From Kiloniella spongiae (GTDB lineage Bacteria > Pseudomonadota > Alphaproteobacteria > Kiloniellales > Kiloniellaceae): DNA of 64,000 nucleotides. The notes beneath the pieces were generated by a model. That model worked only from the letters and a program-made list of their open reading frames with translations. It did not search any database and was not told the DNA's origin. Position numbers and translations under genes: made by a program. Position 1 is the first letter of the stretch, and each line of letters starts with the position of its first letter. Location: assembly GCF_001026905.1 (NCBI RefSeq), contig NZ_LAQL01000006.1:62001-126000 (forward strand). Direction: 5' to 3'. Below are positions 29,017 to 38,412 of the stretch, piece after piece.

Positions 29017-31200
29017 CTAGAGGTCCAATACGACTTCACTCTCATCATCAGAATAACCTGCTGGCTTTTGTGGCACGGCAGAACATAACAGAATCTCATC
29101 GTCTGTGATTCCTGCTGAGTACCCCTTCGGATAACAAATAGATCCGGCTTTCAACTTCGTTACGCAGGCACCGCAATTCCCGGATCGACAGGAAAAGTCC
29201 GGAAATATACCGTTTTCTTCAGCCAACTGTAACAAGCTCCCCTTTTCAGGACGCCATTCTACTGCTTGATCTGTCGACATGAAGCGGACCATAACAGGTT
29301 CTTGGGGAAGGTCGCCATGATCAGCCATTTCCAAGCTACCACTGTCTTCTGCAATACCCGTTTTTAACCCCTGAGAAGATTTGAGTACCATTGAAGGGCC
29401 AAAGGTTTCATAACGAATACGTTCCTCACGCACCCCTAATCCCCCCAAAGCTTTGTAGAGAGATTGCATGAATCCTTCAGGGCCACAGAGGTAAAAATCA
29501 TAATCATCAAGAGGCAGATGCTCTCTCAAAAAACTTGAACCAATGCGCCCTTTGGCTTGAAGTCCGCTACCCAAAACATCGACAGATCCCGGCTGAGAAT
29601 AAACATTGTATACTTCAAAGCAGTCAAACCATGTGGACAGAGCGTTTGTATATTTACCAAAAGCATGCCCATTCCCATTCTTCGTTCCATGAAGAAAATA
29701 GATTTTACGCCCACGAGGGAATTTTTTCTCTTGCTCCAATAAAGCTTCGGCCATGGCCATCATTGGCGTCACACCGACACCGCCAGAGAGAAAAACCACA
29801 GGACGCGTACTTTCTTTATCCAGATAAAAATCACCGCGCGGCGCTTGCGCTTCAATGATATCTCCCGGTTTTATACGATCATGGAAATGTCTCGAAACTA
29901 ATCCAGCTTCTTCGCGTTTGATTGAAAGACGATAATAACGACCGTTAAAAGCATTCGAGATTGTATAGGTTCTTCTTACTTCTTTATCTTCTTCCTTCGA
30001 TGAAGCTCTCGGCATACTAACCCGGATCGGTAAGTGTTGGCCGGGTTCATACCTCGCCAATGTCCTTTTATCTTCCGGTACAAGATAAAAGGATGAAATA
30101 CTTTCACTTTCTTGCTCTATTTTAGCGACCACATAGCGCCGCCATGCATTCCGATCCTTTGAAGTCGAGAGCGCCTCTTCTGCTTCTTCCCAAGTACCTG
30201 TTAGATCAAGAGAAGGAGAATAGCTTTCGAAGTTCCAAGACATCGGCAGACTCTGTTCAACCAGTCGAACCTCTTCCACCTTGATTTGAACTATACGTTG
30301 AGCATCAGCAAAAACCTGAACTTCCGGACCATCCCAGATAACTTCAGCTAGCCCAGTGATATAGAGAAGATCGCCTGTTTCGAAATCGGGAACCAGCAAA
30401 CCAGCCTTTGGATACAGTTCTATATTGCCAAAAGTATTAAAGTGGTTGTTCCCCGGAAAATCGGGAAACAATAACGTTTTGTCATCAACGACTTTCAAAA
30501 ATCCGGGTTTACCGCCACGATGGGACACATCCACCCCAAAGCGATGATCACTGTTATCCGGGAAATAAGCAGACGCAATAAAGAAGGTATCCGCTTTGCC
30601 AATGATCCCTTTAGCCGTCTTATCCAAGACCTCAGAACGCTTTTCCGGGCTTATTCCTAAAGTTTGAAGAATTTTCTCGCTTGTTTTTTTTTGACTTAGC
30701 TTTTTTTGATTTGGGCTTTGATCATAAACAGGGGTTCGCGCTTGAATATATTGCGGACAGTTGCCAAAGCTTTGATCTACTTTAACTGAAAACCCCTTTT
30801 GATCTGTTCGGCCCCGGACCTTGCCTGCCAAGCGGTTTCTCCGCCGCGTCTGGAACTCAATTCCCAAAAAGCCCAGCGGAGATCCAACTTCCAGATTTTC
30901 AGACAGGGGATCACCCGATAAAGGTGCATTATTAATAACCAGAGTTTCTCGGTCAGGTGAACTGATAAAGCCAGCTTGACCAATAACCATTGACGCCCAT
31001 GGACGTCCTTGCTCATCCAATGATCCCACAACAATTTGCGGCAATTGCCCATAAAATTCACGATGTTGATCCGGTAAAAAATTGCGCACAAATTTAGGGG
31101 CGTAGTGATGAACATTCTCCAAAACCCCCAGGCGTCGCTGTATCGCCAGTTCCCCTTTGTGAAAGGGCGTGGCTTTAGGATCAAAAAAGGATGTATCCAT
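29017..31200 (-). CDS. Fused PNPOx-like / ferredoxin reductase / 2Fe-2S ferredoxin oxidoreductase
   Basis: 727-residue fusion. Residues about 40-330 form a pyridoxamine-phosphate-oxidase-like FMN split barrel (FGVDVSHRGGKPGFLKV, LLFPDFPGNNHFNTFGN). About 350-600 is a flavodoxin-reductase-type FAD/NAD module with RTYTISNA and GGVGVTPMM. The C-terminus is a plant-type ferredoxin, ligands C671, C676, C679 and C706. Likely a cytoplasmic NAD(P)H-driven electron-transfer enzyme; the substrate is unknown. AGGGAG precedes the ATG. It lies behind a GST gene, both divergent from a LysR gene, suggesting a role in detoxification or stress (inference). Confidence 0.9.
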   Translation of the reverse strand: MDTSFFDPKATPFHKGELAIQRRLGVLENVHHYAPKFVRNFLPDQHREFYGQLPQIVVGSLDEQGRPWASMVIGQAGFISSPDRETLVINNAPLSGDPLSENLEVGSPLGFLGIEFQTRRRNRLAGKVRGRTDQKGFSVKVDQSFGNCPQYIQARTPVYDQSPNQKKLSQKKTSEKILQTLGISPEKRSEVLDKTAKGIIGKADTFFIASAYFPDNSDHRFGVDVSHRGGKPGFLKVVDDKTLLFPDFPGNNHFNTFGNIELYPKAGLLVPDFETGDLLYITGLAEVIWDGPEVQVFADAQRIVQIKVEEVRLVEQSLPMSWNFESYSPSLDLTGTWEEAEEALSTSKDRNAWRRYVVAKIEQESESISSFYLVPEDKRTLARYEPGQHLPIRVSMPRASSKEEDKEVRRTYTISNAFNGRYYRLSIKREEAGLVSRHFHDRIKPGDIIEAQAPRGDFYLDKESTRPVVFLSGGVGVTPMMAMAEALLEQEKKFPRGRKIYFLHGTKNGNGHAFGKYTNALSTWFDCFEVYNVYSQPGSVDVLGSGLQAKGRIGSSFLREHLPLDDYDFYLCGPEGFMQSLYKALGGLGVREERIRYETFGPSMVLKSSQGLKTGIAEDSGSLEMADHGDLPQEPVMVRFMSTDQAVEWRPEKGSLLQLAEENGIFPDFSCRSGNCGACVTKLKAGSICYPKGYSAGITDDEILLCSAVPQKPAGYSDDESEVVLDL

Positions 31201-31240
31201 AACAGAACTCCCTATTCGCGCTTATTATTTTGTGAAGAGA

Positions 31241-31274
31241 AAAAAGGCTCTGAACATCAAATTTATTCAGAGCC
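31241..31274 (-). terminator. Terminator-like hairpin between GST and fusion oxidoreductase genes
   Basis: GGCTCTGA (31246-31253) and TCAGAGCC (31267-31274) form an 8-bp stem with a 13-base loop, followed on the minus strand by a run of T's (plus-strand A's 31241-31245). It would end or attenuate transcription from the GST gene before the oxidoreductase gene. Confidence 0.8.
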
Positions 31275-31291
31275 CGCATTTAAACCTGTGA

Positions 31292-31906
31292 TCAGGCCGC
31301 ATCACTCAAAGGTGTTTTTTGCATGCCAACAAAATTTGGCAGGGCTTCAACTTTGGAAATCCAAGCCTGGATATTGGGGTAAGAATCAAGAGAAACATCG
31401 CCCTCAGGAGCGTGAGCGATATAAGTATAAGCAGCAACATCAGCGATGCTCACCTTCTCCCCAACCAAATAGCTCTGTCCATCAAGAATCTTGTTCATCG
31501 TATCAAAAAGTGCCGTTGCACGTGCTTTGGCAACATCGTGATCCAGATTTGCCCCAAACACTTTAACCAATCGCGCTGTCGCAGGACCAGATGCAATTGG
31601 CCCGGCTGCGATAGAAAGCCAGCCCTGAATTACAGCCTCTTCCTGTGCGGAACCCAAGCTCCAGGCATCACCACCGTATGTGCGGGCCAGATAGACAAGA
31701 ATGCCATTGGAATCCCACAGAACAACACCGTTATCATCAAGAACAGGGACCTGCCCAAAGGGATGCATTTTCAAAAATTCAGTATCCTTATGGGCGCCAG
31801 CCATCAGATCGACATCAACCAGTTCATACTCAAGGTCCAGCAAAGAGAGAAACAGCTCAACACGATGTGCATGACCGGAAAGTGCATGACGATATAATTT
31901 AATCAT
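31292..31906 (-). CDS. Glutathione S-transferase family protein
   Basis: 204 residues. N-terminal thioredoxin-like domain (IKLYRHALSGHAHRVELFLSLL, then GQVPVLDDNGVVLWDSNGILVYLA with the cis-Pro and glutathione-contacting Asp-Ser) and an all-helical C-terminal domain with VGEKVSIADVAAYTYI. Conjugates glutathione to electrophiles or acts as a glutathione-dependent reductase; substrate unknown. Divergent from the LysR gene at 32058, which probably regulates it. Confidence 0.9.
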   Translation of the reverse strand: MIKLYRHALSGHAHRVELFLSLLDLEYELVDVDLMAGAHKDTEFLKMHPFGQVPVLDDNGVVLWDSNGILVYLARTYGGDAWSLGSAQEEAVIQGWLSIAAGPIASGPATARLVKVFGANLDHDVAKARATALFDTMNKILDGQSYLVGEKVSIADVAAYTYIAHAPEGDVSLDSYPNIQAWISKVEALPNFVGMQKTPLSDAA

Positions 31907-32057
31907 TCTTCTAATCCTTAGAGGCTTAAATCAAAATATGAGTGAATTATTTGAAAAACGGAAAGTTACCCGTCCATCTGAAGATAAGATAATTAGCTAG
32001 ATATTTACTTACTACCCATGCATATTGGACATAATTATAAACAAAATAGATATAATA

Positions 32058-32960
32058 ATGGATACACTTAAGAGTATGCGTGTTTTCGCCGCAGTCGTAG
32101 AACATGGCAGTTTCACAGCAGCTTCAAAGAGCTTGGGCATTTCAACAATGCTCACCAGCAAGCACGTCAAAAACCTTGAAGAAAAAATTCAAGCTCGCCT
32201 ACTGAACCGCACAACACGCAAAGTAAGCGTCACAGAACTCGGACAAGCCTTTTACGATCGATCCCTGTTAATTATTGAACAAAGCGATGAATTACTCGAT
32301 CTCGTAAGCGAACAAACAGATACGATAAAAGGGCATCTTCGCGTCACAGCCCCCAGAGTTTTGGGCGAAGAAATTGTCGTCGATTGCGCCAATGACTTTA
32401 TGAAGCGTCATCCCGAAGTCACTCTGGATTTAAGGCTGGAAGAAAGAACCGTGGATATTATTCAAGAGGGGATTGATGTCGCGATAAGATTGGGAGCGCT
32501 CAACGATAGCAGTCTCATCGCGAGACACCTCGCGAAATACAAATACCTGCTTTGTGCTACCCCTGATTATCTGAAAGAACGGGGCACGCCAACACATCCG
32601 AATCAACTTATCGACCACGATTGTATTCTTGGATCAACCATCAGCCCGACCAATCAACTGGATTTTATCATCGATGGAAAAAAGACAGCACTGACCATCA
32701 AGCCCCGGGCACGTGTAAACGCCGCACAACCCATAAGAAAAATGACTTTAGAAGGCCACGGTATCGGTATGTGTCTCATTTCTACCGTCAAAGAAGATCT
32801 TGCCACAGGCCACCTTGTACGTCTCCTTGAGGGATTTGAAGCTTATGACAGAAGTGCCTATGTGATTTATCCGCATAGACGTCATTTAGCCCCCAGGGTT
32901 AAGGCCTTTGTTGACCATGTTGCTCTGTACTTCAAAAGATCAGACAAGGTAGAACATTAA
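32058..32960 (+). CDS. LysR family transcriptional regulator
   Basis: 300 residues from the ATG at 32058 (MDTLKSMRVFAAVVEHGSF); a TTG at 32025 is in frame but less likely. LysR winged helix at the N-terminus (FTAASKSLGISTMLTSKHVKNLEEKIQARLLNRTTRK) and a type-2 periplasmic-binding-fold effector domain. Closest in style to the DmlR/AaeR-like group often found beside GST and oxidoreductase genes. Divergent from the GST gene. Its stop codon overlaps the stop of the convergent DUF3179 gene. Confidence 0.92.
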   Translation: MDTLKSMRVFAAVVEHGSFTAASKSLGISTMLTSKHVKNLEEKIQARLLNRTTRKVSVTELGQAFYDRSLLIIEQSDELLDLVSEQTDTIKGHLRVTAPRVLGEEIVVDCANDFMKRHPEVTLDLRLEERTVDIIQEGIDVAIRLGALNDSSLIARHLAKYKYLLCATPDYLKERGTPTHPNQLIDHDCILGSTISPTNQLDFIIDGKKTALTIKPRARVNAAQPIRKMTLEGHGIGMCLISTVKEDLATGHLVRLLEGFEAYDRSAYVIYPHRRHLAPRVKAFVDHVALYFKRSDKVEH

Positions 32961-34324
32961 TCAGCAAAAGCCCCGGATTGACTATAGTTGTTCCAGGCAA
33001 ACCAGTAGGAAACATGTCCCGGCAAGCGTTTCAGTTTACGGCCATCTTCAGCAACTAACGCATCTTCCGTAATCCCCCAACTACCGCTATCACTCTCAAG
33101 ATAACCCGCTTTTTCAGCGAGAGAAAACACTTCATCATTACCGGTGTAGGCTCGAACCGTTCTTGTCTTCTCATTCCCAATCAAGATAACTTTTTGTTCC
33201 CCAACCTTATCCTGAATAATGTGGTCATCGCGAAATTTCGAGAGAGGCCAAGCCTGTTCTTTGCTTTGTAAACGTAAAACAAAAACATAGGATTTTGCCG
33301 CATTTTCACTTTGATCCACCAAAGCCGGAAACATGAGTTCCGATGAAGCAAAATACTCTCTGTAAGCAACACCGGATCCATAGTCTCTTCGATATCCTGT
33401 ATCTATATCCAGAACTGTTGTTTTTGGATGATGAACCTTCCACTGTTCCCAACTTGTAATAGTCACGGGTCGAGTTTTAAGTTCCAGATCTGTGCCCGTT
33501 AAAGTCCCCACGACAGGGCGTCCTGTAAACTGGTTCCACAGCGAATGTGTTCGTCTGTCAAACATAAGCTTGTTTGAGCGATAGAGAAAACCAGATGATC
33601 CGAATACCATCGGCTCTTTTCCGTCACCCAAATCAGTTTCGTACAGAATACCCGACCCGCAAAGCGTACAATAAGCCAAGGCAACCGGAACTCCCCCAAT
33701 GACATCATTGAACATTTCATGCCAGTTCATAATGCGTAACGGGTAAGCCCTGGTATCGCCATTAATGGAAATGCCAAATACCAGATCATCATCGCGCATG
33801 TAGTCAGCTTTTTTCGCGGGGATCATTTCTGGATTATCCAGTGAGGGAATACCGTCCTTATGTACGCCACCCCATGCTATTTCTTCTAAGCGGATTGAAT
33901 GACGAACGCCCGGATAAAGAAAATCAGCAAAATTTGGATCGATAAGTTGTGTTACACGCGCTTTGAATACATCAAAACCGTCAAAGGGTTTAATCTCGGG
34001 GTGGTCTTCCTGCCAAAGCATCCAATCGCCCCAATTCTGATCCGGCTGCCCCGTCAAGGAAACCAGTGTCGATCTGAGCTGGGTACTGTTAGGCTGAAAA
34101 CGAAGCACCTGTATCAAAGCCGGAACCACATCTGTCTTCCCGCGTTGTTCGAAAATCGCGAGGACTTTATTACGATCTTCACGACTGCCCACTAAAACCT
34201 GCAAGCTCTGTTCAACAAGAAGAGAGGAATGTTGAACGTCTTGAGCCTGAAGGTGCAGTGGTAACACACAGAGGAACATAGACAACAGTAGGGCAAAAGC
34301 CCTTCGTGCAGAAATAAAGACCAT
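32957..34324 (-). CDS. DUF3179 domain-containing exported protein
   Basis: 455 residues from the ATG at 34324, five bases behind GAGGA; the frame is open ten codons further. An N-terminal signal peptide (FALLLSMFLCVLPLHLQAQ) is followed by an HEAT-like segment and then the DUF3179 domain: GISINGDTRAYPLRIMNWHEMFND, AYCTLCGSGILYE with a CxxC pair, and RTHSLWNQFTGRPVVG. Function of the family is unknown; the CxxC suggests metal or redox chemistry in the periplasm (inference). Its stop codon overlaps that of the convergent LysR gene. Confidence 0.88.
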   Translation of the reverse strand: MVFISARRAFALLLSMFLCVLPLHLQAQDVQHSSLLVEQSLQVLVGSREDRNKVLAIFEQRGKTDVVPALIQVLRFQPNSTQLRSTLVSLTGQPDQNWGDWMLWQEDHPEIKPFDGFDVFKARVTQLIDPNFADFLYPGVRHSIRLEEIAWGGVHKDGIPSLDNPEMIPAKKADYMRDDDLVFGISINGDTRAYPLRIMNWHEMFNDVIGGVPVALAYCTLCGSGILYETDLGDGKEPMVFGSSGFLYRSNKLMFDRRTHSLWNQFTGRPVVGTLTGTDLELKTRPVTITSWEQWKVHHPKTTVLDIDTGYRRDYGSGVAYREYFASSELMFPALVDQSENAAKSYVFVLRLQSKEQAWPLSKFRDDHIIQDKVGEQKVILIGNEKTRTVRAYTGNDEVFSLAEKAGYLESDSGSWGITEDALVAEDGRKLKRLPGHVSYWFAWNNYSQSGAFAD

Positions 34325-34378
34325 AATATCCTCGCGACCTTCGAACACCCTCAAGGTAAGCAGAGATCATTACGGGGT

Positions 34379-34409
34379 AAAAACACAGCACGTCACAGTT
34401 CTGTGACGT
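34379..34409 (-). terminator. Palindrome behind the His-tailed MFS gene (terminator or operator)
   Basis: ACGTCACAG (34390-34398) and CTGTGACGT (34401-34409) form a perfect 9-bp dyad with two central bases. On the minus strand a TTTTT tract lies six bases beyond the stem, so it may end the MFS transcript, whose stop is 19 bp away. The same dyad lies about 66-85 bp upstream of the DUF3179 start and could instead be an operator. Confidence 0.5.
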
Positions 34410-34427
34410 CAGCTTGATCAACAAGGA

Positions 34428-35804
34428 CTAATTTCTATTCGGCCAGAGTTCATGATGGCTATCAATCACAAAGGCATGCTTGTGTACCTGTTTGGGGTGG
34501 TAATGTGGATGACGATGTGGTTCCGGCCCTTCCCAGCCTTCATGTTTGTGTTGGTGATGTTCATCATGTGTATGCAGATGTAAATGAGATACTTCGGGAT
34601 GCATATGGGTTAACACAGCACTATCATTTGCCGGCCAAAGGATCATCGCAACGACAAGCCCACCAAACACACCACCAGCACTTACAAGAAACGTTTCTGA
34701 TAAACCAAGATACAAACCCAACCAGCCAGCGACCGGATAGGCTATAAGCCAACAGGCATGAGACAAAGCAAAGTGACTAGCAAATAAGGCTGGTAGATCT
34801 TGCTTGTGCGCGGAACGCTTTAAGAGCAAACCACCCGGTGTTTGGATCAAGGAAGTCCCAACCCCAATCAGACACCAGACCACCAAAGCAAGACTATAAG
34901 TCAGTTCTAACGAGCCTGCGATAAGAGTCAGGAGTAAAATTACCGCCCCTAGAAGCATAATGGATCTGGGCTCGAACGCATCAAGTATTTTTCGTAAACT
35001 TAAAGCGACGCACATAGAGCCAAACCCCGCAGCACCCAGAAAAACGGCAACATCCCCCTCGCTCCCGCCAAGGACTTCACGCACATAAACAATGGTGTTT
35101 ACAATAACCATGACACCTGCTGCAGACACAGCAAAACTCAGCGCAAGCAAACCCCGCAATCGAGGAGTCGCAAGATAAATTCTTGTTCCCCGTGATACTT
35201 TTTTGAAGAAGTTTTGTTCTTCTTCCGTTGGTTCGATTTTTGGTAAGGTTACTGAAACGACAAATAAAGCTGAAGCCAGAAAGCCAATAATTGTACCTAA
35301 AAACAACCAGTGAAAACTCATAACAGATAGTAACAATCCAGCCAGAAGCGGGCTCAATAAAGCTTCGAAATCATAAGCCAGACGTGAAAGGGAAAGAGCC
35401 TTTGTAAAATCGCCCTCCTCCGGCAAGACATCAGGGATGGTCGCCTGAAAGGTCGGGGTAAAGGCCGCAGAAAAAGACTGGAATAAAAACACCAGTAGAT
35501 AGATTTGCCAGACCTCTGTCACAAACGGCAAAAATAAAACCATCCCTGCGCGACACAAATCCAGAGTAACTAAAAAGCTTTTGCGTGGAAATCTATCAGC
35601 AAACGCCCCCACAACAGGGGCAATCCCGACATAAGCAACCATCTTAAGTGCTAACGCAGTTCCCAAAACAGCACCCCCATTTGCCCCCGCTAAATCATAA
35701 GCAAGAAGGCCAAGTGCCACCGTCGTCAATCCACTGCCCATTAGTGACAAAACCTGAGCTGCAAACAAATTTCGATAGGTTTTGTTTTTTAGAACATTGA
35801 GCAT
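34428..35804 (-). CDS. MFS exporter with histidine-rich C-terminus, NreB/NrsD-like
   Basis: 458 residues. About 400 residues form a 10-12 helix major-facilitator core (GSGLTTVALGLLAYDLAG, GAFADRFPRKSFLVTLDLCRAGMV). The last 59 residues contain 18 histidines in HxH, HxHxH and HH clusters. NreB of Achromobacter and NrsD of Synechocystis, both nickel exporters, share this architecture, so nickel/cobalt efflux is the best guess (inference). A G-tract palindrome, of the kind bound by CsoR/RcnR metal repressors, lies 45-61 bp upstream. No regulator gene of that family is adjacent. Confidence 0.85.
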   Translation of the reverse strand: MLNVLKNKTYRNLFAAQVLSLMGSGLTTVALGLLAYDLAGANGGAVLGTALALKMVAYVGIAPVVGAFADRFPRKSFLVTLDLCRAGMVLFLPFVTEVWQIYLLVFLFQSFSAAFTPTFQATIPDVLPEEGDFTKALSLSRLAYDFEALLSPLLAGLLLSVMSFHWLFLGTIIGFLASALFVVSVTLPKIEPTEEEQNFFKKVSRGTRIYLATPRLRGLLALSFAVSAAGVMVIVNTIVYVREVLGGSEGDVAVFLGAAGFGSMCVALSLRKILDAFEPRSIMLLGAVILLLTLIAGSLELTYSLALVVWCLIGVGTSLIQTPGGLLLKRSAHKQDLPALFASHFALSHACWLIAYPVAGWLGLYLGLSETFLVSAGGVFGGLVVAMILWPANDSAVLTHMHPEVSHLHLHTHDEHHQHKHEGWEGPEPHRHPHYHPKQVHKHAFVIDSHHELWPNRN

Positions 35805-35844
35805 AACAAAAGGTCTTACAAAGAGATAAATTTGTTATCTCATA

Positions 35845-35872
35845 GATTATCCCCCTAGGGGGGATTGATCAA
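35845..35872 (-). promoter_or_regulatory. Predicted CsoR/RcnR-type operator in the MFS promoter
   Basis: ATCCCCC TA GGGGGGAT (35849-35865) is a near-perfect palindrome of C- and G-tracts flanked by AT. On the minus strand a TTGATC element (35867-35872) lies upstream and GATAAT/ATAATC (35845-35851) downstream, with 15-16 bases between, so the tract fills the promoter spacer. G/C-tract dyads are the hallmark of CsoR/RcnR/InrS operators. A second dyad, GAGATAA-ATTTG-TTATCTC (35823-35841), sits between this and the start codon. Confidence 0.65.
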
Positions 35873-36091
35873 GTGCGATATCCGAAGAAAGTCATAACCA
35901 ACAAGAGACTCTAATTACTTCACTTAACTATTTTTTTGCATTTAACGCATTGTTTTGCATTAATTTATTTCATCATTACACAAGGGGAACAAAAAATTTA
36001 ACCATCATGACAAATTATTTACCTTTTGCCCTTTAAGCTTCTGATCAAATTTTAGTAAATGTGATGATTGTGCGGTTAAGGAGTTACAGGT

Positions 36092-38356
36092 ATGGATGCC
36101 CCTAATGTTAAGAATTCCCATGAAGAGGAAACAAGGGAAAATCAAATAGATAATCTATCTGAAACAGATCCAACTTTGCCTCCCCCTAAGGATACCTCTG
36201 CAAGCATCGCACAGATAAATGATGCACTTGAGGAAAACACTCCAATACAACAAACAACAGAAGAAGCACCACAAATAAAATTTGGTATTGGTAAACGTCT
36301 TATCCTCTCCTTTGGTGTTGTCGCGGCCATGACTATACTGGTTAGCTTCATCAGTTGGTACAACCTCACCAAACTGACAGAAACACAGGAAGCCCTGACA
36401 GAAGAAACCGTTCCTGCCATTACTTCTGCGCTTAAACTGTCAGAAGAGATATCAAGGTTAGCCGCCACGGCTCCTTTACTTGAATCTGCTGCAAATACTG
36501 CTCAAAGAGATCAACGTTTTCTGGAATTACAAAGCTCTATTTTATCTGCCCAAAGCCACCTTTCCAGCTTAGGTGAGTTGAATTTCAGCCAGGAAACAGT
36601 CAATAACATCCAGAAAAGTCTGGGGGATATTGGCCCAAAGATTAACGAACTCCGCGAGCTCGGTAACGAAAAACAGACCTATGCTTTGCGAAGGGAAGAA
36701 TTAGGTAAAGAACTTTCATCTTATAGAGAACTGGTCGCCAAAGAAATATCACCTCACCTGATCAAGGTGCGGCTTGGCGTTATTGACGGCGAAGGTGAAC
36801 CTCTCCAACTTTTCCAACTTCAACAGGGCCTTCTTGATTTTAAAGGTTCAACCAACCTTCTAATTGGCCTTCTTGCCGAAGGTGGACAAACCAATACTCT
36901 GGAAGATATTGAGAAAATTGAGCAACTGTTCCTCGTATCTTTGGGGTCAATGGCAACACCGCTTTCTAAACTGGCCCAAACCCAAAAGGTAGATAAGCTT
37001 TCGGATCTCTTTCAAAATCTTTTAACTCTCGGCAGTAAAGGCGATCTCCAAGACAACATTTTCTCTCTTCGCAAAGCCGAATTGACCGCACAAAACAAAA
37101 GCAACGCGATTATGGCAGAAACCAGAACAATCGCCGAAAATCTATCCGGCCAAATCAGCGAGTTGGTTAACATCACCGAGGCAGACATTGCCTCTACAGC
37201 ACAGGACAATAAAGCATCATCCGAACAGACCGAAATCATCATGATTGTCATTGCCGCGGCCTCTTTGATTATCTCTGTTCTAATCGGGTGGCTTTACGTC
37301 GTCCGGTCTCTCCTAAGCCGATTAATGGGACTTGTTCTTTCTATGGAACAAATTGCCAATGGTGATCTCACCACCAGTATCATGCGCAATGGAAATGACG
37401 AGATCAGCAAAATGGGCTTTGCCTTGGCGCAGCTTCGGAATGTGTCCCGTGAAGCAGAAGCATTGAAAGCGGAACAAGAGCTTAGTGAAGCACGCTTGGA
37501 AGATGAAAAGCGTCTGAATGCGGAAAATATGGCCAATGATTTTGATGCTTCTGTCGGTTCATCTATCAATATCCTCTCTAGCAATGTAACTGTTATGCGG
37601 GATCAGGCCAAAGAAATGCAAAATCTTGCTGCCGGATCTCAAAAAGAAGCACAGGAAATCAGTGGTGCAAGTGAAGCCATGTCCAATGATATATCCACTG
37701 TTGCCGCAGCCACCGAAGAACTTTCAGCATCAATTTCCGAAATTTCCAATCTTGTGAATAAATCGACGGACTGTTCAAACAATGCTGTTGAACGTGCAGC
37801 GACAATGAACGGTAATATTTCCCGGCTTAATGAGGGATCACAAGAGATCGAAAATGTCATCAGCATGATCAGCGGTATAGCTGAACAAACCAATCTGCTT
37901 GCCCTGAACGCAACCATCGAAGCGGCTCGTGCTGGTGAAGCAGGTAAAGGCTTTGCCGTTGTTGCCGCCGAGGTCAAAAACCTCTCAAATCAAACGACAT
38001 CGGCAACGGAAGATATTCGCTCGCTCATCGGTAGCATTCAAAACGAAATTAGCAGCGCGGTTGATGCCGCTGAACAGATTGATAATGTCATCAAGGAAAT
38101 CAACGATATTGCAGGTGGAATATCAACAGCGGTTGAAGAACAAGGCGGCGCAACGCGAGAAATCAGCCAGACTGTTAACCAATCCGCAAATAACTGTTCC
38201 GTTATTGCTGAACGAGTGCAAGAAGTTTCAACTGCTTTGAGTCAAACAAATCAATCAATGGGACAGGTCATTGACGGTGTCCAAAAAATTGACCAAGAAA
38301 GCTCTCTACTAACTGAAAATGTGGATCAGTTCCTCAATTCTGTTCGCGGGCATTAA
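36092..38356 (+). CDS. Methyl-accepting chemotaxis protein
   Basis: 754-residue inner-membrane chemoreceptor. AAGGAG precedes the ATG. Membrane segments at about 70-89 and 380-403 enclose a periplasmic sensor of about 290 residues, predicted helical. HAMP follows (about 404-456, [20 protein letters not shown]), then the signalling domain with the conserved tip [23 protein letters not shown] split across residues about 600-625. There is no CheR-binding pentapeptide at the C-terminus. Unusual is the acidic, Pro/Gln-rich 65-residue cytoplasmic extension before the first helix. Ligand unknown; orphan from che genes. Confidence 0.94.
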   Translation: MDAPNVKNSHEEETRENQIDNLSETDPTLPPPKDTSASIAQINDALEENTPIQQTTEEAPQIKFGIGKRLILSFGVVAAMTILVSFISWYNLTKLTETQEALTEETVPAITSALKLSEEISRLAATAPLLESAANTAQRDQRFLELQSSILSAQSHLSSLGELNFSQETVNNIQKSLGDIGPKINELRELGNEKQTYALRREELGKELSSYRELVAKEISPHLIKVRLGVIDGEGEPLQLFQLQQGLLDFKGSTNLLIGLLAEGGQTNTLEDIEKIEQLFLVSLGSMATPLSKLAQTQKVDKLSDLFQNLLTLGSKGDLQDNIFSLRKAELTAQNKSNAIMAETRTIAENLSGQISELVNITEADIASTAQDNKASSEQTEIIMIVIAAASLIISVLIGWLYVVRSLLSRLMGLVLSMEQIANGDLTTSIMRNGNDEISKMGFALAQLRNVSREAEALKAEQELSEARLEDEKRLNAENMANDFDASVGSSINILSSNVTVMRDQAKEMQNLAAGSQKEAQEISGASEAMSNDISTVAAATEELSASISEISNLVNKSTDCSNNAVERAATMNGNISRLNEGSQEIENVISMISGIAEQTNLLALNATIEAARAGEAGKGFAVVAAEVKNLSNQTTSATEDIRSLIGSIQNEISSAVDAAEQIDNVIKEINDIAGGISTAVEEQGGATREISQTVNQSANNCSVIAERVQEVSTALSQTNQSMGQVIDGVQKIDQESSLLTENVDQFLNSVRGH

Positions 38357-38373
38357 CATAAAGATGAGACCAT

Positions 38374-38406
38374 GCCCTGAGTTATTTACAGTGCTCGGGG
38401 CTTTTT
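38374..38406 (+). terminator. Rho-independent terminator of the chemoreceptor gene
   Basis: GCCCTGAG (38374-38381) pairs with CTCGGGGC (38394-38401) with one U-G wobble across a 12-base loop, followed by TTTTT. It lies 18 bp behind the stop and just before the convergent argO stop. Confidence 0.87.
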
Positions 38407-38412
38407 CATGGC

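Noticed and set aside
33899-34195. Plus-strand frame inside the DUF3179 gene
   Set aside because: Antisense shadow with no ribosome site or recognisable domain.
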